A stretch of DNA of 6,814 nucleotides from CBDCFL01 sp050300875 (GCA_050300875.1 JBNKYL010000167.1:1-6814); one strand, 5' to 3'; shown: positions 1 to 6,518, counted from the first letter of the stretch. The notes: generated by a model not told the origin, from the sequence alone. A program made the numbers and translations.

Positions 1-1745
1 GCATAGAAGGGCATGCCCAGGCAGGTAACGGGCTTGCCGCGCAGCAGTGCTTCGAATCCGAGGGCGGAAGTCATGGTCCAGACCTCGTCGGACAGGTCGA
101 TGGCTGTGGCGGCGTCGATGTCGGTCAGGATGTGGTCGGCATGGGCAAGAATGTCGGCGTCGGTGACATGGCCCTTGCGCAGGCCTGCCTGCACGTCGGG
201 GTGCGGTTTGTAGACGATCACGGCATCGGGGTTCTTGGCGCGCGTTTCGGCCAGAAGGGCGGCGTTGGTGCGGATGCCGTCGCAGCCAAGTTCGATCGAC
301 GCGTCGTCTTCGACCTGTCCGGGCACAAGGATGCGGTGCCCGGGTTTCAGGTCGGGCGGTGCAGCGGTGCCAAGGTTATACTTGGTGATCCGGTCGCGGG
401 TCAGGCGGGCGATCAGCCGGTCCGCGCGGGCGCGTTCGGCGGCGGGTAAACCGCCTGTATCGGCAATCAGGTTTTCCAACGCGCTGGGGCGGGTTGCATC
501 GTAGTAGATGCCGATATCATCGGCGACGAGAGACAGCGGCGGGACAAGTTCTGCGCCAAGGCCACGGGATCGCACGAACCCGTCTTCGACGCGAATGACC
601 GGGGCCTCGATGTCGGGGGCGGCGCCCCAGACCATCATGTGACGCGGCTTCCTGCGGGCGGTTTCGGGGCTGGCGTGAAAGGTAATGCCATTCGATTGCC
701 CGAAGAACCGCCGCATGTGCGGTCGTTTCCAGCGGCGGATATTGGCGGCGGCGTAGCCTGCGCGGTCTTCGCGGTGGGCGCGGGCGCGGGCGGCGAGCAT
801 GTCGATGACCTGATCGACAGAACAGAGCGCGTCGGCATGGGGGTCGTACCACGTGGGGTAAAGCATCATCGAGGCCGCGAAGAGCTGGGCACGGGTCAGG
901 TTACGGCCCCGGCGCGGGATCGGGTCGCGGTCATCGGTCAGGCCCCACCCAGCATAGAAGGGTTGGCCGAAAACGCGGGGGCGGTGGCCTGCAAAGATCG
1001 CGTCAAAGCCCATTTGCGAGGACACCGTATAGACGGCCAACGCGCCCTGCATCAGCGCGAAGGGCGGCAGCGGGTCGGACAGGAAAGCCACGTTGTCGGA
1101 CAGATCGCTGTCGTCGAAATGGCCGGGGCGGTGGCCTGACGCGGTTTCTGGGTGACTCTTGATATAGACCTGTGCGCCCGGAAAGTCGGAACGGGCCTGA
1201 ACAAGCATGTCGCGGAACGTGTCGGCGGTGGCGCCGCTGGCGGTGACGGACGCGTCGCCGCGGGTCTGGTCGATGATCAGGATATAGGGTGCCTGCGGCA
1301 GGTCGGCGCGCGGGTCGAAATCGTTGTATTTGCTAACCTGCCAGTATGTCATCCGCTCGATTGCGGCGCGCGCGGCGTCCAACATGGCGGTGTCGTCCAG
1401 CGGTTCACTGGCCAGCAGGGTTTCGATGTCGGACGGGCCGGAGGGATCGAAATGCAGGCCGGTCTTGTCGAGGCAGAGCCCGAGCGGCGGTTCACCTGAT
1501 CGACCGGTGCGCACGGATCGCAGGAAGGCGTCTTCGACGCGCAGGATAGGCGTGTCGGTATGGGCGGCGACGGTTTCGCCACGCGGCGCGGTGGGCGACT
1601 GACCCCAGACCCCAACCCAGTCATCAGGGCCGGGCAGGCCAAGGCGCACATCCCAGCCCGCAAGGTCCAGGATGCGACGAATACGGCGGCCTGTGAGCAG
1701 GCCGCCGTTATAGACGTAAAGATTGCGCCGGTCGTCCGGGTTCAT
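1..1745 (-). CDS. kpsC: KpsC-type capsule Kdo transferase, 3' end cut by window
   Basis: Reading the minus strand from the ATG at 1745 gives 581 open residues to the window edge. Escherichia coli KpsC has about 675, so roughly 90 C-terminal residues are missing. The protein carries two copies of the same glycosyltransferase fold. Paired motifs are RVEDAFLRS (69-77) and RVEDGFVRS (385-393); DQTRGDAS (159-166) and GQVEDDAS (476-483); YIKSHPE (194-200) and VYKPHPD (511-517); and FGQPFYAGWG (259-268) and LGMPFY (576-581, cut). In the known family the two domains alternately add beta-linked Kdo from CMP-Kdo, extending the linker begun by KpsS on the cytoplasmic face of the inner membrane. There is no signal peptide, as expected. 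The start lies 7 nt after the stop of the upstream export gene and has no clear Shine-Dalgarno sequence, so translational coupling is likely. The family call is firm; the linkage chemistry is inferred from the family. Confidence 0.95.
   Translation of the reverse strand, partial: MNPDDRRNLYVYNGGLLTGRRIRRILDLAGWDVRLGLPGPDDWVGVWGQSPTAPRGETVAAHTDTPILRVEDAFLRSVRTGRSGEPPLGLCLDKTGLHFDPSGPSDIETLLASEPLDDTAMLDAARAAIERMTYWQVSKYNDFDPRADLPQAPYILIIDQTRGDASVTASGATADTFRDMLVQARSDFPGAQVYIKSHPETASGHRPGHFDDSDLSDNVAFLSDPLPPFALMQGALAVYTVSSQMGFDAIFAGHRPRVFGQPFYAGWGLTDDRDPIPRRGRNLTRAQLFAASMMLYPTWYDPHADALCSVDQVIDMLAARARAHREDRAGYAAANIRRWKRPHMRRFFGQSNGITFHASPETARRKPRHMMVWGAAPDIEAPVIRVEDGFVRSRGLGAELVPPLSLVADDIGIYYDATRPSALENLIADTGGLPAAERARADRLIARLTRDRITKYNLGTAAPPDLKPGHRILVPGQVEDDASIELGCDGIRTNAALLAETRAKNPDAVIVYKPHPDVQAGLRKGHVTDADILAHADHILTDIDAATAIDLSDEVWTMTSALGFEALLRGKPVTCLGMPFY
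952..962 (-). repeat. In-frame 11-bp repeat shared by the two KpsC domains
   Basis: The 11 bases gcatagaaggg (plus strand) at 952-962 recur exactly at 1-11. The offset of 951 bp is 317 codons. On the coding strand both copies encode the Pro-Phe-Tyr-Ala part of the conserved PFYAGWG-type motif. This is a trace of the domain duplication together with strong sequence constraint, not a mobile repeat. It also suggests that the truncated second domain continues normally beyond the window. Confidence 0.75.
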
Positions 1746-1752
1746 GCACCGG

Positions 1753-2877
1753 TCACTGAAGGTAGCCTTCGAAGGTGCTGACCGTGGACAGGGCCCCGAA
1801 GAAGGCGCGCACGGCCTTGTTCCACTGCACGTAGGGTGCTTCGGTGACGTAGAGCGTGTCGCCATCACGAATGACGAAATCGCGGGCGATGAACATGCCG
1901 TTCGGTTCGGTCAGGTTGAGCAGATAGACCATCCGCTGCGGTCCGACCAGGTCGGTACGGCCCAGCACTGCATTGGCGATCTCTTCGGATTCGTTGCGGA
2001 AGACGAACACGCCGGTTGGGTCGGCGGTGTTGGTCTGCAGCCCGCCCATCTGGGCAAGCGCCTCAATCGCGGAAATCGCCTGAGCTTCGAATTGAACCTT
2101 GGCCTGGCCCGTGGCCCCGAGCGAGGTGAAGGACCGCGTGTCGCCTTCGACGAGGATTCGGTCGCCAGCCCGGAGCGCGATGTCGTACTTGGGGTTGCGA
2201 TAAAGATCCTGGAACCAGATGGTCGCGGATTTGTCGCCGCGGAAAATCGTGATCTGCGCGATTTCGGTGTCGATGGCCACGCCGCCGGCATTGGCCAGCA
2301 TCGCCGTCAACGTGCGGGTCGGACGTTCGATGGGATAAACCCCTTGGGTACCGGTTTCACCCGTGATGGTGACGGTCGCGCCATCACCGGCAAGCCGTTG
2401 CACCGACACCTGTGGGTCGGGGGTCTGTTCTGACAATTTCTCGGTAATGATGCGACGGATCGTTTCGACCGAATTGCCCGCCGCGCGGATGCGGCCGGCA
2501 TAGGGGACGAAAATGAAGCCCTGACTGTCGACATGGAGCGCTTCGAGCGACGTGGCAGAACCGCCTGCGCCGCTGAGCAGGCCCTGATCAACGTTTTCCC
2601 AGACCGAAATGCCGATCATGTCCCCCGGCGAAATCAGATCGGCGCCAAGGACGCCCGCATTCAGGAAATCATCGGTAAAGCCAAAGGCCGGGACAATGGC
2701 CGTTGCGCGGGTTACTGCGTCATCCACCTCGATGATGAAGGCATCACCTTCGTTCTGGACGGCACCCGCGTAGATTTCGCGTTTGGACGGACCGGATCGC
2801 GGCAATCCACAAGCCGCAACGCTGAATGCGACCAAAACTAACATGGCGCCACGCGCCAAGCTTTTGCTGGGGAGCAT
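1753..2877 (-). CDS. Wza/KpsD-like outer-membrane polysaccharide export lipoprotein
   Basis: This 374-residue protein most likely forms the outer-membrane exit channel for capsule. The N-terminus has a positively charged start, a hydrophobic stretch at 11-22 and a lipobox VAAC ending at Cys23. The residue after Cys23 is Gly, not Asp, which fits outer-membrane sorting. A polysaccharide export domain follows at about 78-163 (ISPGDMIGISVW, then VPYAGRI and PDPQVSVQ). Next come SLBB-type beta-grasp repeats at about 168-245 and 252-345. The C-terminal segment from about 347 (APYVQWNKAVRAFFGAL) could be the amphipathic helix that forms the channel in Wza. The length matches Wza (about 380) rather than E. 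coli KpsD (about 560). The ATG at 2877 is supported by AAGGAG ten bases upstream. The gene lies between kpsS and kpsC on the same strand. I give no symbol because Wza, KpsD and related names are used interchangeably for this type. Confidence 0.92.
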   Translation of the reverse strand: MLPSKSLARGAMLVLVAFSVAACGLPRSGPSKREIYAGAVQNEGDAFIIEVDDAVTRATAIVPAFGFTDDFLNAGVLGADLISPGDMIGISVWENVDQGLLSGAGGSATSLEALHVDSQGFIFVPYAGRIRAAGNSVETIRRIITEKLSEQTPDPQVSVQRLAGDGATVTITGETGTQGVYPIERPTRTLTAMLANAGGVAIDTEIAQITIFRGDKSATIWFQDLYRNPKYDIALRAGDRILVEGDTRSFTSLGATGQAKVQFEAQAISAIEALAQMGGLQTNTADPTGVFVFRNESEEIANAVLGRTDLVGPQRMVYLLNLTEPNGMFIARDFVIRDGDTLYVTEAPYVQWNKAVRAFFGALSTVSTFEGYLQ

Positions 2878-2887
2878 TTTGTCGGGT

Positions 2888-2893
2888 CTCCTT
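2888..2893 (-). promoter_or_regulatory. Shine-Dalgarno for the export lipoprotein
   Basis: On the minus strand AAGGAG lies ten bases before the ATG at 2877. It selects that start over the internal Met12, which would remove the charged N-terminal region of the lipoprotein signal peptide. Confidence 0.75.
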
Positions 2894-2905
2894 GCCCTGA
2901 AACTG

Positions 2906-2948
2906 CCTCGGTATTCTTTTTTTTGTGACGGTAGCGGAATTGCCGAGG
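2906..2948. repeat. Inverted repeat with T8 tract in the kpsS to export gene gap
   Basis: The 97-bp gap between kpsS and the export gene holds CCTCGG (2906-2911) and its complement CCGAGG (2943-2948). A run of eight T (plus strand) lies at 2917-2924, inside the 31-base span between the arms. The loop is too long and the homopolymer misplaced for a standard intrinsic terminator in either direction. A small CCGC-TTC-GCGG hairpin lies nearby, just after the kpsS stop. The region could hold an mRNA processing site or an internal promoter, or nothing functional. Confidence 0.3.
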
Positions 2949-2976
2949 GAAATCCACCGCTTCGCGGCAGTTGGAC

Positions 2977-4269
2977 TTACATCAGGGCAAGATGTTGCGA
3001 TGCTGCCGCTTTGTGTTCGGTGGCTTCGAAACGTTCGTAGGGGGAAAGCGGGTCAAGCAAGGCGTCCGACAGTCGGCGGATGACCTGTGCGCGACCACGC
3101 GCGGTGTAAAAGCTGCCGGGCAATTGCGAGGTGGCAAGGAGGTAGTTTCGGTATGCACGATAGGCGTACAGGTCTGGCGCGGCCGGATTGTGGAAAAAGC
3201 GATGAAGCGGTTGATTTGAAACGAATTCCGGCTTGGAATAGGGGGAGACGCCGAACGCTCGCAACGGAAGGCCGCGCCAAAGCGCCTGTTGAGCCGAAGT
3301 TGAATTGACGGTGGTCGCCGAAACCGCATGGTCCAGCAGGGGTGCTAGTTTGCCGCCGCTGAGGTAGTGCGTCCGATCCGAGATTCCCGCGCGCATGGCG
3401 GCCTGGTGGATGACCCGGCGCAGCGGCACGCGGCCGTCTTCCAACGGGTGCGCCTTGAAAACCAGGTGGTGGTGAGGCGGCGCGCCGTCCCTGAAGGCGT
3501 CGATGACTTTGACGATGAACTCGGCCTGGCTCGAAAACGGTGAATAGGCCAGGAAGTTTGCGTCATGTTCCAGCTGCATCAGGGCGAGGTGATATGGAAA
3601 TCCGCCCCGAAAGATCCGGCGGGTTGCGCGCACACGATGCGCCCATGTCAGGGGCATCAGTGCCAGTTTGCGCATTTGCAGCCGAAATTCGCGGGCTACG
3701 CTGATGGCGCGATGCGGACCGTAACGGCGATAGCGCCGGTTCGCGGTCAAGACGAAGAAATGGTAAAGGGCGCCGTACAGAATGTGACTGCGCAGCGTGC
3801 CCCAGTGATCGGGGGTCTCGACAGCGGCGCTGTCCTGATGCGCCATGATCTGGGTGATCTGCGTTACCGACCGGCCGATGAGGGGGGAGTTTCCGTTCGA
3901 CCCACCGCGTTCATAGGTCACCCAATACGGGCGGAGGTATCCTTCTTCGAGCACATGGCATGTCAAGCCGCGTTCGCGGGCAGCCGCGGCGGCGGCCCCG
4001 TGTATGGGGCGGGCGTCGCCGTAAAAAAGGATGTCGGTGATGTCGTGGCGTTCAATCAGTTCGGCGAGTTTGCCGGGCCAATCATCGAGTGTGCCGGTAA
4101 AGGCGATATAGCCCGGCTGGCGGCCCCAGAAGGCGCGGTCGCCGGCATTGAAGCCCACACGGTGAACTGTCGCGCCGGATTTGCGCAACGCGCGGGCAAG
4201 CCCGGCCATGAATGGCCCGTGCGGTCCCTGAAGAAACAGGAAGTGCTTGCCTGCTGCGGTTCTGGTCAT
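2977..4269 (-). CDS. kpsS: KpsS-type capsule Kdo transferase
   Basis: This 430-residue protein resembles the capsule polysaccharide synthesis family (Pfam Capsule_synth). In characterised systems KpsS adds the first Kdo to (lyso)phosphatidylglycerol on the cytoplasmic face of the inner membrane, priming the linker that KpsC extends. Visible landmarks are FLQGPHGPFMAGLARAL (12-28), DILFYGDARPIHG (79-91), VLEEGYLRPYWVTYE (106-120), QLEHDANF (232-239), VFKAHPLEDG (270-279) and VNSTSAQQALWRGLP (321-335). The last three look like the nucleotide-sugar binding motifs seen twice in KpsC. The length is normal for the family. The start keeps the FLQGP block near the N-terminus, but its ribosome binding site is weak (GAGCAGG at 4281-4287, eleven bases away). 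It is the first gene of the visible capsule unit and diverges from ribE. The family is clear; the capsule type cannot be told. Confidence 0.94.
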   Translation of the reverse strand: MTRTAAGKHFLFLQGPHGPFMAGLARALRKSGATVHRVGFNAGDRAFWGRQPGYIAFTGTLDDWPGKLAELIERHDITDILFYGDARPIHGAAAAAARERGLTCHVLEEGYLRPYWVTYERGGSNGNSPLIGRSVTQITQIMAHQDSAAVETPDHWGTLRSHILYGALYHFFVLTANRRYRRYGPHRAISVAREFRLQMRKLALMPLTWAHRVRATRRIFRGGFPYHLALMQLEHDANFLAYSPFSSQAEFIVKVIDAFRDGAPPHHHLVFKAHPLEDGRVPLRRVIHQAAMRAGISDRTHYLSGGKLAPLLDHAVSATTVNSTSAQQALWRGLPLRAFGVSPYSKPEFVSNQPLHRFFHNPAAPDLYAYRAYRNYLLATSQLPGSFYTARGRAQVIRRLSDALLDPLSPYERFEATEHKAAASQHLALM

Positions 4270-4354
4270 GGTCCGGTTTGCCTGCTCGACGTCCGAAATT
4301 CTTGATTGTGGTCTTGAGTTTACCGCAGAATCTTTGGAATCGGAACAGAGTAAT

Positions 4355-4388
4355 GGGATAGGGTTCTTGCCCCGTTCCCGGCTGCGGG
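4355..4388 (+). other. Overlapping small hairpins in the ribE leader
   Basis: GGGA-TA-GGG (4355-4363) pairs with CCC-GT-TCCC (4371-4379) as an imperfect stem with a 7-base loop and a 2x2 internal loop. CCCG-GCTG-CGGG (4377-4388) forms an alternative hairpin sharing the CCC at 4377-4379, so the two exclude each other. No U-run follows. They could be chance in GC-rich DNA. Confidence 0.25.
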
Positions 4389-4408
4389 CTAGTCAAAGGC
4401 AACAGATC

Positions 4409-4413
4409 AGGGG
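4409..4413 (+). promoter_or_regulatory. Shine-Dalgarno for ribE
   Basis: AGGGG lies eight bases before the ATG at 4422. This start gives the invariant riboflavin synthase N-terminus MFTGIV, so sequence signal and protein family agree. Confidence 0.7.
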
Positions 4414-4421
4414 TTGCGCCA

Positions 4422-5027
4422 ATGTTTACAGGGATTGTCACGGATATCGGCAGCGTTCTTGCGCTAGAACAGCGTGGCGACCTGCGCGCGCGGATCGGCA
4501 CAAGCTATGATGTGGATGGCATCGATATCGGGGCGTCGGTTGCCTGTGACGGCGTCTGCCTGACGGTGATCGCAGTGGGCCGAGACCCACAGAACTGGTT
4601 CGATGTGGAGATTTCGGCCGAAACAGTGGGCAAAACAAATATCGGGCGCAATGGCTGGCATGAAGGCAAGCGCATCAATCTGGAACGCGCCCTGAAGGTC
4701 GGAGACGAACTGGGTGGGCATATCGTGTCGGGCCATGTCGATGGCATGGCCGAAGTGGTTTCGGTGACGGACGAGGGCGACAGCACGCGGGTGCGGTTCC
4801 GCGCGCCGGAGGCGCTGGCGAAGTTCATCGCGCCCAAGGGATCGGTGGCGCTGAACGGAACGTCGTTGACGGTGAACGAAGTCGAGGGCGCGGAATTTGG
4901 CGTAAACCTGATCCCGCACACGAAAGAGGTCACCAACTGGGGCGATGTGAACGCTGGTCAGCAGGTCAATATCGAGGTGGACACCATGGCGCGCTATGTC
5001 GCGCGGCTGGCGGAGTTTCAGGCATGA
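4422..5027 (+). CDS. ribE: Riboflavin synthase, alpha subunit
   Basis: This 201-residue enzyme catalyses dismutation of two 6,7-dimethyl-8-ribityllumazine molecules into riboflavin and a pyrimidinedione, the last step of riboflavin synthesis in the cytoplasm. It begins with the diagnostic MFTGIV and has two lumazine-binding barrels (about 1-90 and 98-190). Each barrel carries the same motif: SVACDGVCLTV (39-49) and SVALNGTSLTV (141-151). Residues matching E. coli Ser41, Cys48 and His102 appear to be Ser39, Cys46 and His105, the last within GGHIVSGHVDG (98-108). Family length is normal. The gene is called ribC in E. coli and ribE in many other genomes. Its last bases overlap the next gene by ATGA. 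No other riboflavin gene (ribD, ribB/A, ribH) is visible; in related genomes they usually lie close by, so further rib genes may flank the window. Confidence 0.97.
   Translation: MFTGIVTDIGSVLALEQRGDLRARIGTSYDVDGIDIGASVACDGVCLTVIAVGRDPQNWFDVEISAETVGKTNIGRNGWHEGKRINLERALKVGDELGGHIVSGHVDGMAEVVSVTDEGDSTRVRFRAPEALAKFIAPKGSVALNGTSLTVNEVEGAEFGVNLIPHTKEVTNWGDVNAGQQVNIEVDTMARYVARLAEFQA
5012..5015 (+). promoter_or_regulatory. Shine-Dalgarno inside the end of ribE
   Basis: GGAG lies eight bases before the ATG at 5024, within the last codons of ribE. Together with the 4-base ATGA overlap it indicates translation of the downstream gene coupled to ribE, and favours this start over Met13. Confidence 0.6.
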
Positions 5028-5605
5028 TCGCGGGGCCGGGCCATAATGGCGGGCCAACGATGGAAGGCGGCACAAGCTGGCGGGCGCATTGCTGGGGCCG
5101 GGCGCGCAAGTCGCTTCTGGGCCAAAGCCTGCCGGTCGAGGTGATCCGTTCACGGGTGCGCCGCGCGCAGGAACTGGGGCTGGATTACAAGACCTATGCG
5201 TCGGTGCGCGCATCGACTGGGCGCGATCTGATAGGTTTTCTTTTTTCGACCAATGCGTTGCGGATAGTTGCTAAAACGCCGACGCTGCCCGGGGATCGGG
5301 CGGCGAAGTTGCAGGATATCCGGTCCGAACAAAGGATCTGCCTGGTGCGGTCGCCCTTACAGGTCGGTCTGGCCGAAGCCGCGAACGCGGGCGGGCCGCT
5401 GGATGGGTTTGCGCAGGCCCCGCATGTCCTTGCGTCATGGGGCATGGCGCGGGAAGGGCTGGGCGCGGTGTTGCGCGGCCGGAAACTGCCCGGCGACGCG
5501 GTGTTGCTGGTCGGCGATGACTGGATCGAACGCGACTGGGCCGAAGCAGCCCGGCTGGCGGGCTACCTTTCGGCCGATGCCTATTTCGGGGCGCGGGTCG
5601 GCTAG
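5024..5605 (+). CDS. Conserved protein of unknown function coupled to ribE
   Basis: I do not recognise a named function for this 193-residue protein, although similar sequences seem familiar from Rhodobacteraceae. The N-terminus holds GPGHNGGP (4-11), followed by a basic, tryptophan-containing segment SWRAHCWGRARKSLL (18-32). Then comes a probable helical stretch PVEVIRSRVRRAQELGLDY (37-55) and KTYASVRASTGRDLIGFLFSTNAL (56-79). The C-terminal half is less basic and ends in GDAVLLVGDDWIERDWAEAARLAGYL (157-182). No signal peptide, clear transmembrane helix or cysteine cluster is seen. Basic N-terminal segments with RxxRRAQELGL could suggest nucleic-acid or nucleotide binding, but this is speculation. 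The ATGA overlap with ribE implies co-expression. The TAG stop overlaps the stop of the convergent hydrolase gene. The reading frame is well supported by the overlap, the ribosome binding site and length; the function is unknown. Confidence 0.85.
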   Translation: MIAGPGHNGGPTMEGGTSWRAHCWGRARKSLLGQSLPVEVIRSRVRRAQELGLDYKTYASVRASTGRDLIGFLFSTNALRIVAKTPTLPGDRAAKLQDIRSEQRICLVRSPLQVGLAEAANAGGPLDGFAQAPHVLASWGMAREGLGAVLRGRKLPGDAVLLVGDDWIERDWAEAARLAGYLSADAYFGARVG

Positions 5606-6450
5606 CCCGGATGGGCGCGCACGTCCTGACGTTGCATACCCAGACCTTCGACGGACAATTCCATCACGTCGCCCGGGCGCAGGAAACGCTGCGGTTTCTG
5701 GCCCATGCCGACGCCTTCGGGCGTGCCGGTGGCGATGATGTCACCCGGTTGCAGCGCCATAAAACGGGACATGTAGGAGATGATTTCGGCCACGCCGAAA
5801 ATCATGTCGGCGGTGGATGAATTCTGCTGCGTTTCGCCGTTCAGCGCCAGGTTAAGCGACAGCGCCTGCGGGTTGGGCACCTCGTCGGCCGTGACAAGCC
5901 AGGGGCCGGTGGGGCCGAATGTCGGGGCCGATTTGCCCTTGATCCACTGACCGCCGCGTTCGATCTGGAATTCGCGTTCAGAGACGTCGTTGATCGTGCA
6001 GTAGCCCGCGACCTTGGCCAGCGCCTCGGCTTCCGAGGCATATTCGCAGTGTTCGCCGATCACGACCCCCAGTTCGACTTCCCAATCCGATTTTTCGGAG
6101 TCTTTCGGGATCAGGACGGGGTCGTTGGGACCGGAAAGGGCCGAAGAGGCCTTGGAAAACAGGACCGGTTCCTTGGGCGGTTCCATGCCGCTTTCAGCGG
6201 CGTGCTTGGCGTAATTCAGGCCCACACAGAAAAAGTTCGGCACATAGGCCAGGCACGCACCGATGCGCTGGACGTCTTCGACCGGGCGCAAGAGATCGGC
6301 GTTCAGGTCGCGCAGCTTGTCAATTGCAGCGCGGGACACAGTCGAGCCGCCGAAATCGGGGACGTGATCGGACAGGTCGCGGATGATGCCGTGTTCGTCC
6401 AGAAGGCCGGGTTTTTCCTTGCCGCGCGGGCCATAACGAAGCAGTTTCAT
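5602..6450 (-). CDS. Fumarylacetoacetate hydrolase family protein
   Basis: This 282-residue protein belongs to the FAH superfamily, which cleaves C-C bonds in or isomerises/decarboxylates diketo or dienoic acids using a divalent metal. A short N-terminal region opens with MKLLRYGPRGKEKPGLLD (1-18). The catalytic domain runs from about 72 to the end, with FCVGLNYAKHAAESG (74-88), DWEVELGVVIG (122-132), GYCTINDVSERE (149-160), KGKSAPTFGPTGPWL (171-185) and GDIIATGTPEGVGMG (236-250). Likely metal ligands are Glu124, Glu126 and Asp155; Lys171 or Lys173 may be catalytic. The MKLLRYGP opening is common in proteins annotated as ureidoglycolate lyase or as 2,4-diketo-3-deoxy-sugar acid hydrolases, so the substrate cannot be assigned. 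The ATG at 6450 is chosen because AAGAGG lies ten bases upstream; a GTG at 6480 would place that signal inside the gene. The gene is convergent with the ribE-linked protein and downstream of sufA on the same strand. Confidence 0.93.
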   Translation of the reverse strand: MKLLRYGPRGKEKPGLLDEHGIIRDLSDHVPDFGGSTVSRAAIDKLRDLNADLLRPVEDVQRIGACLAYVPNFFCVGLNYAKHAAESGMEPPKEPVLFSKASSALSGPNDPVLIPKDSEKSDWEVELGVVIGEHCEYASEAEALAKVAGYCTINDVSEREFQIERGGQWIKGKSAPTFGPTGPWLVTADEVPNPQALSLNLALNGETQQNSSTADMIFGVAEIISYMSRFMALQPGDIIATGTPEGVGMGQKPQRFLRPGDVMELSVEGLGMQRQDVRAHPG

Positions 6451-6460
6451 GGGCTTGGGA

Positions 6461-6466
6461 CCTCTT
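6461..6466 (-). promoter_or_regulatory. Shine-Dalgarno deciding the hydrolase start
   Basis: AAGAGG on the minus strand lies ten bases before the ATG at 6450. It falls within the reading frame that a GTG start at 6480 would add, and the ten extra residues (MNGIPRGPKP) do not resemble the family's usual N-terminus. It therefore supports the shorter protein. Confidence 0.7.
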
Positions 6467-6518
6467 GGTATACCATTCACGCGGCACTATCGAAGAAGGG
6501 CGCGCGAATTACAAGCGG

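Larger units (their letters stand above)
4270..4421. promoter_or_regulatory. Divergent intergenic region between kpsS and ribE
   Basis: These 152 bp lie between two divergent starts, so promoters for the capsule unit and for ribE are expected here unless ribE is read from a promoter further left. It is more AT-rich than its neighbours around 4291-4360. Candidate boxes are poor: TTGAGT (4314-4319) on the plus strand has no good -10 at normal spacing, and TAAACT read on the minus strand at about 4317-4322 has only a weak -35. I see no conserved FMN riboswitch (RFN) blocks. The promoter role is inferred from position. Confidence 0.45.

Noticed and set aside
639..1139. Plus-strand open frame of 166 codons opposite kpsC
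   Set aside because: It is antisense to the first-domain end and interdomain region of KpsC, with no motif of its own.
1723..2433. Plus-strand open frame of 236 codons opposite the export lipoprotein gene
   Set aside because: It lies fully antisense to a gene with a lipobox, export domain and good ribosome binding site. It has no family resemblance and is typical of GC-rich shadow frames.
2906..2948. Intrinsic terminator after kpsS
   Set aside because: The inverted repeat encloses the T/A run instead of preceding it, and the loop is about 30 bases, so it does not fit a Rho-independent terminator on either strand.
3565..4305. Plus-strand open frame of 246 codons opposite kpsS
   Set aside because: It is antisense to clear KpsS motifs, and its translation shows no recognisable domain.
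4464..5213. Minus-strand open frame of 249 codons opposite ribE
   Set aside because: It spans the unmistakable riboflavin synthase and the start of the next gene on the opposite strand. The translation has the Arg/Pro/His-rich look of a shadow frame.
6451..6480. GTG start at 6480 extending the hydrolase by ten residues
   Set aside because: The extension covers the AAGAGG ribosome binding site that serves the ATG at 6450, and adds residues unlike the family N-terminus.
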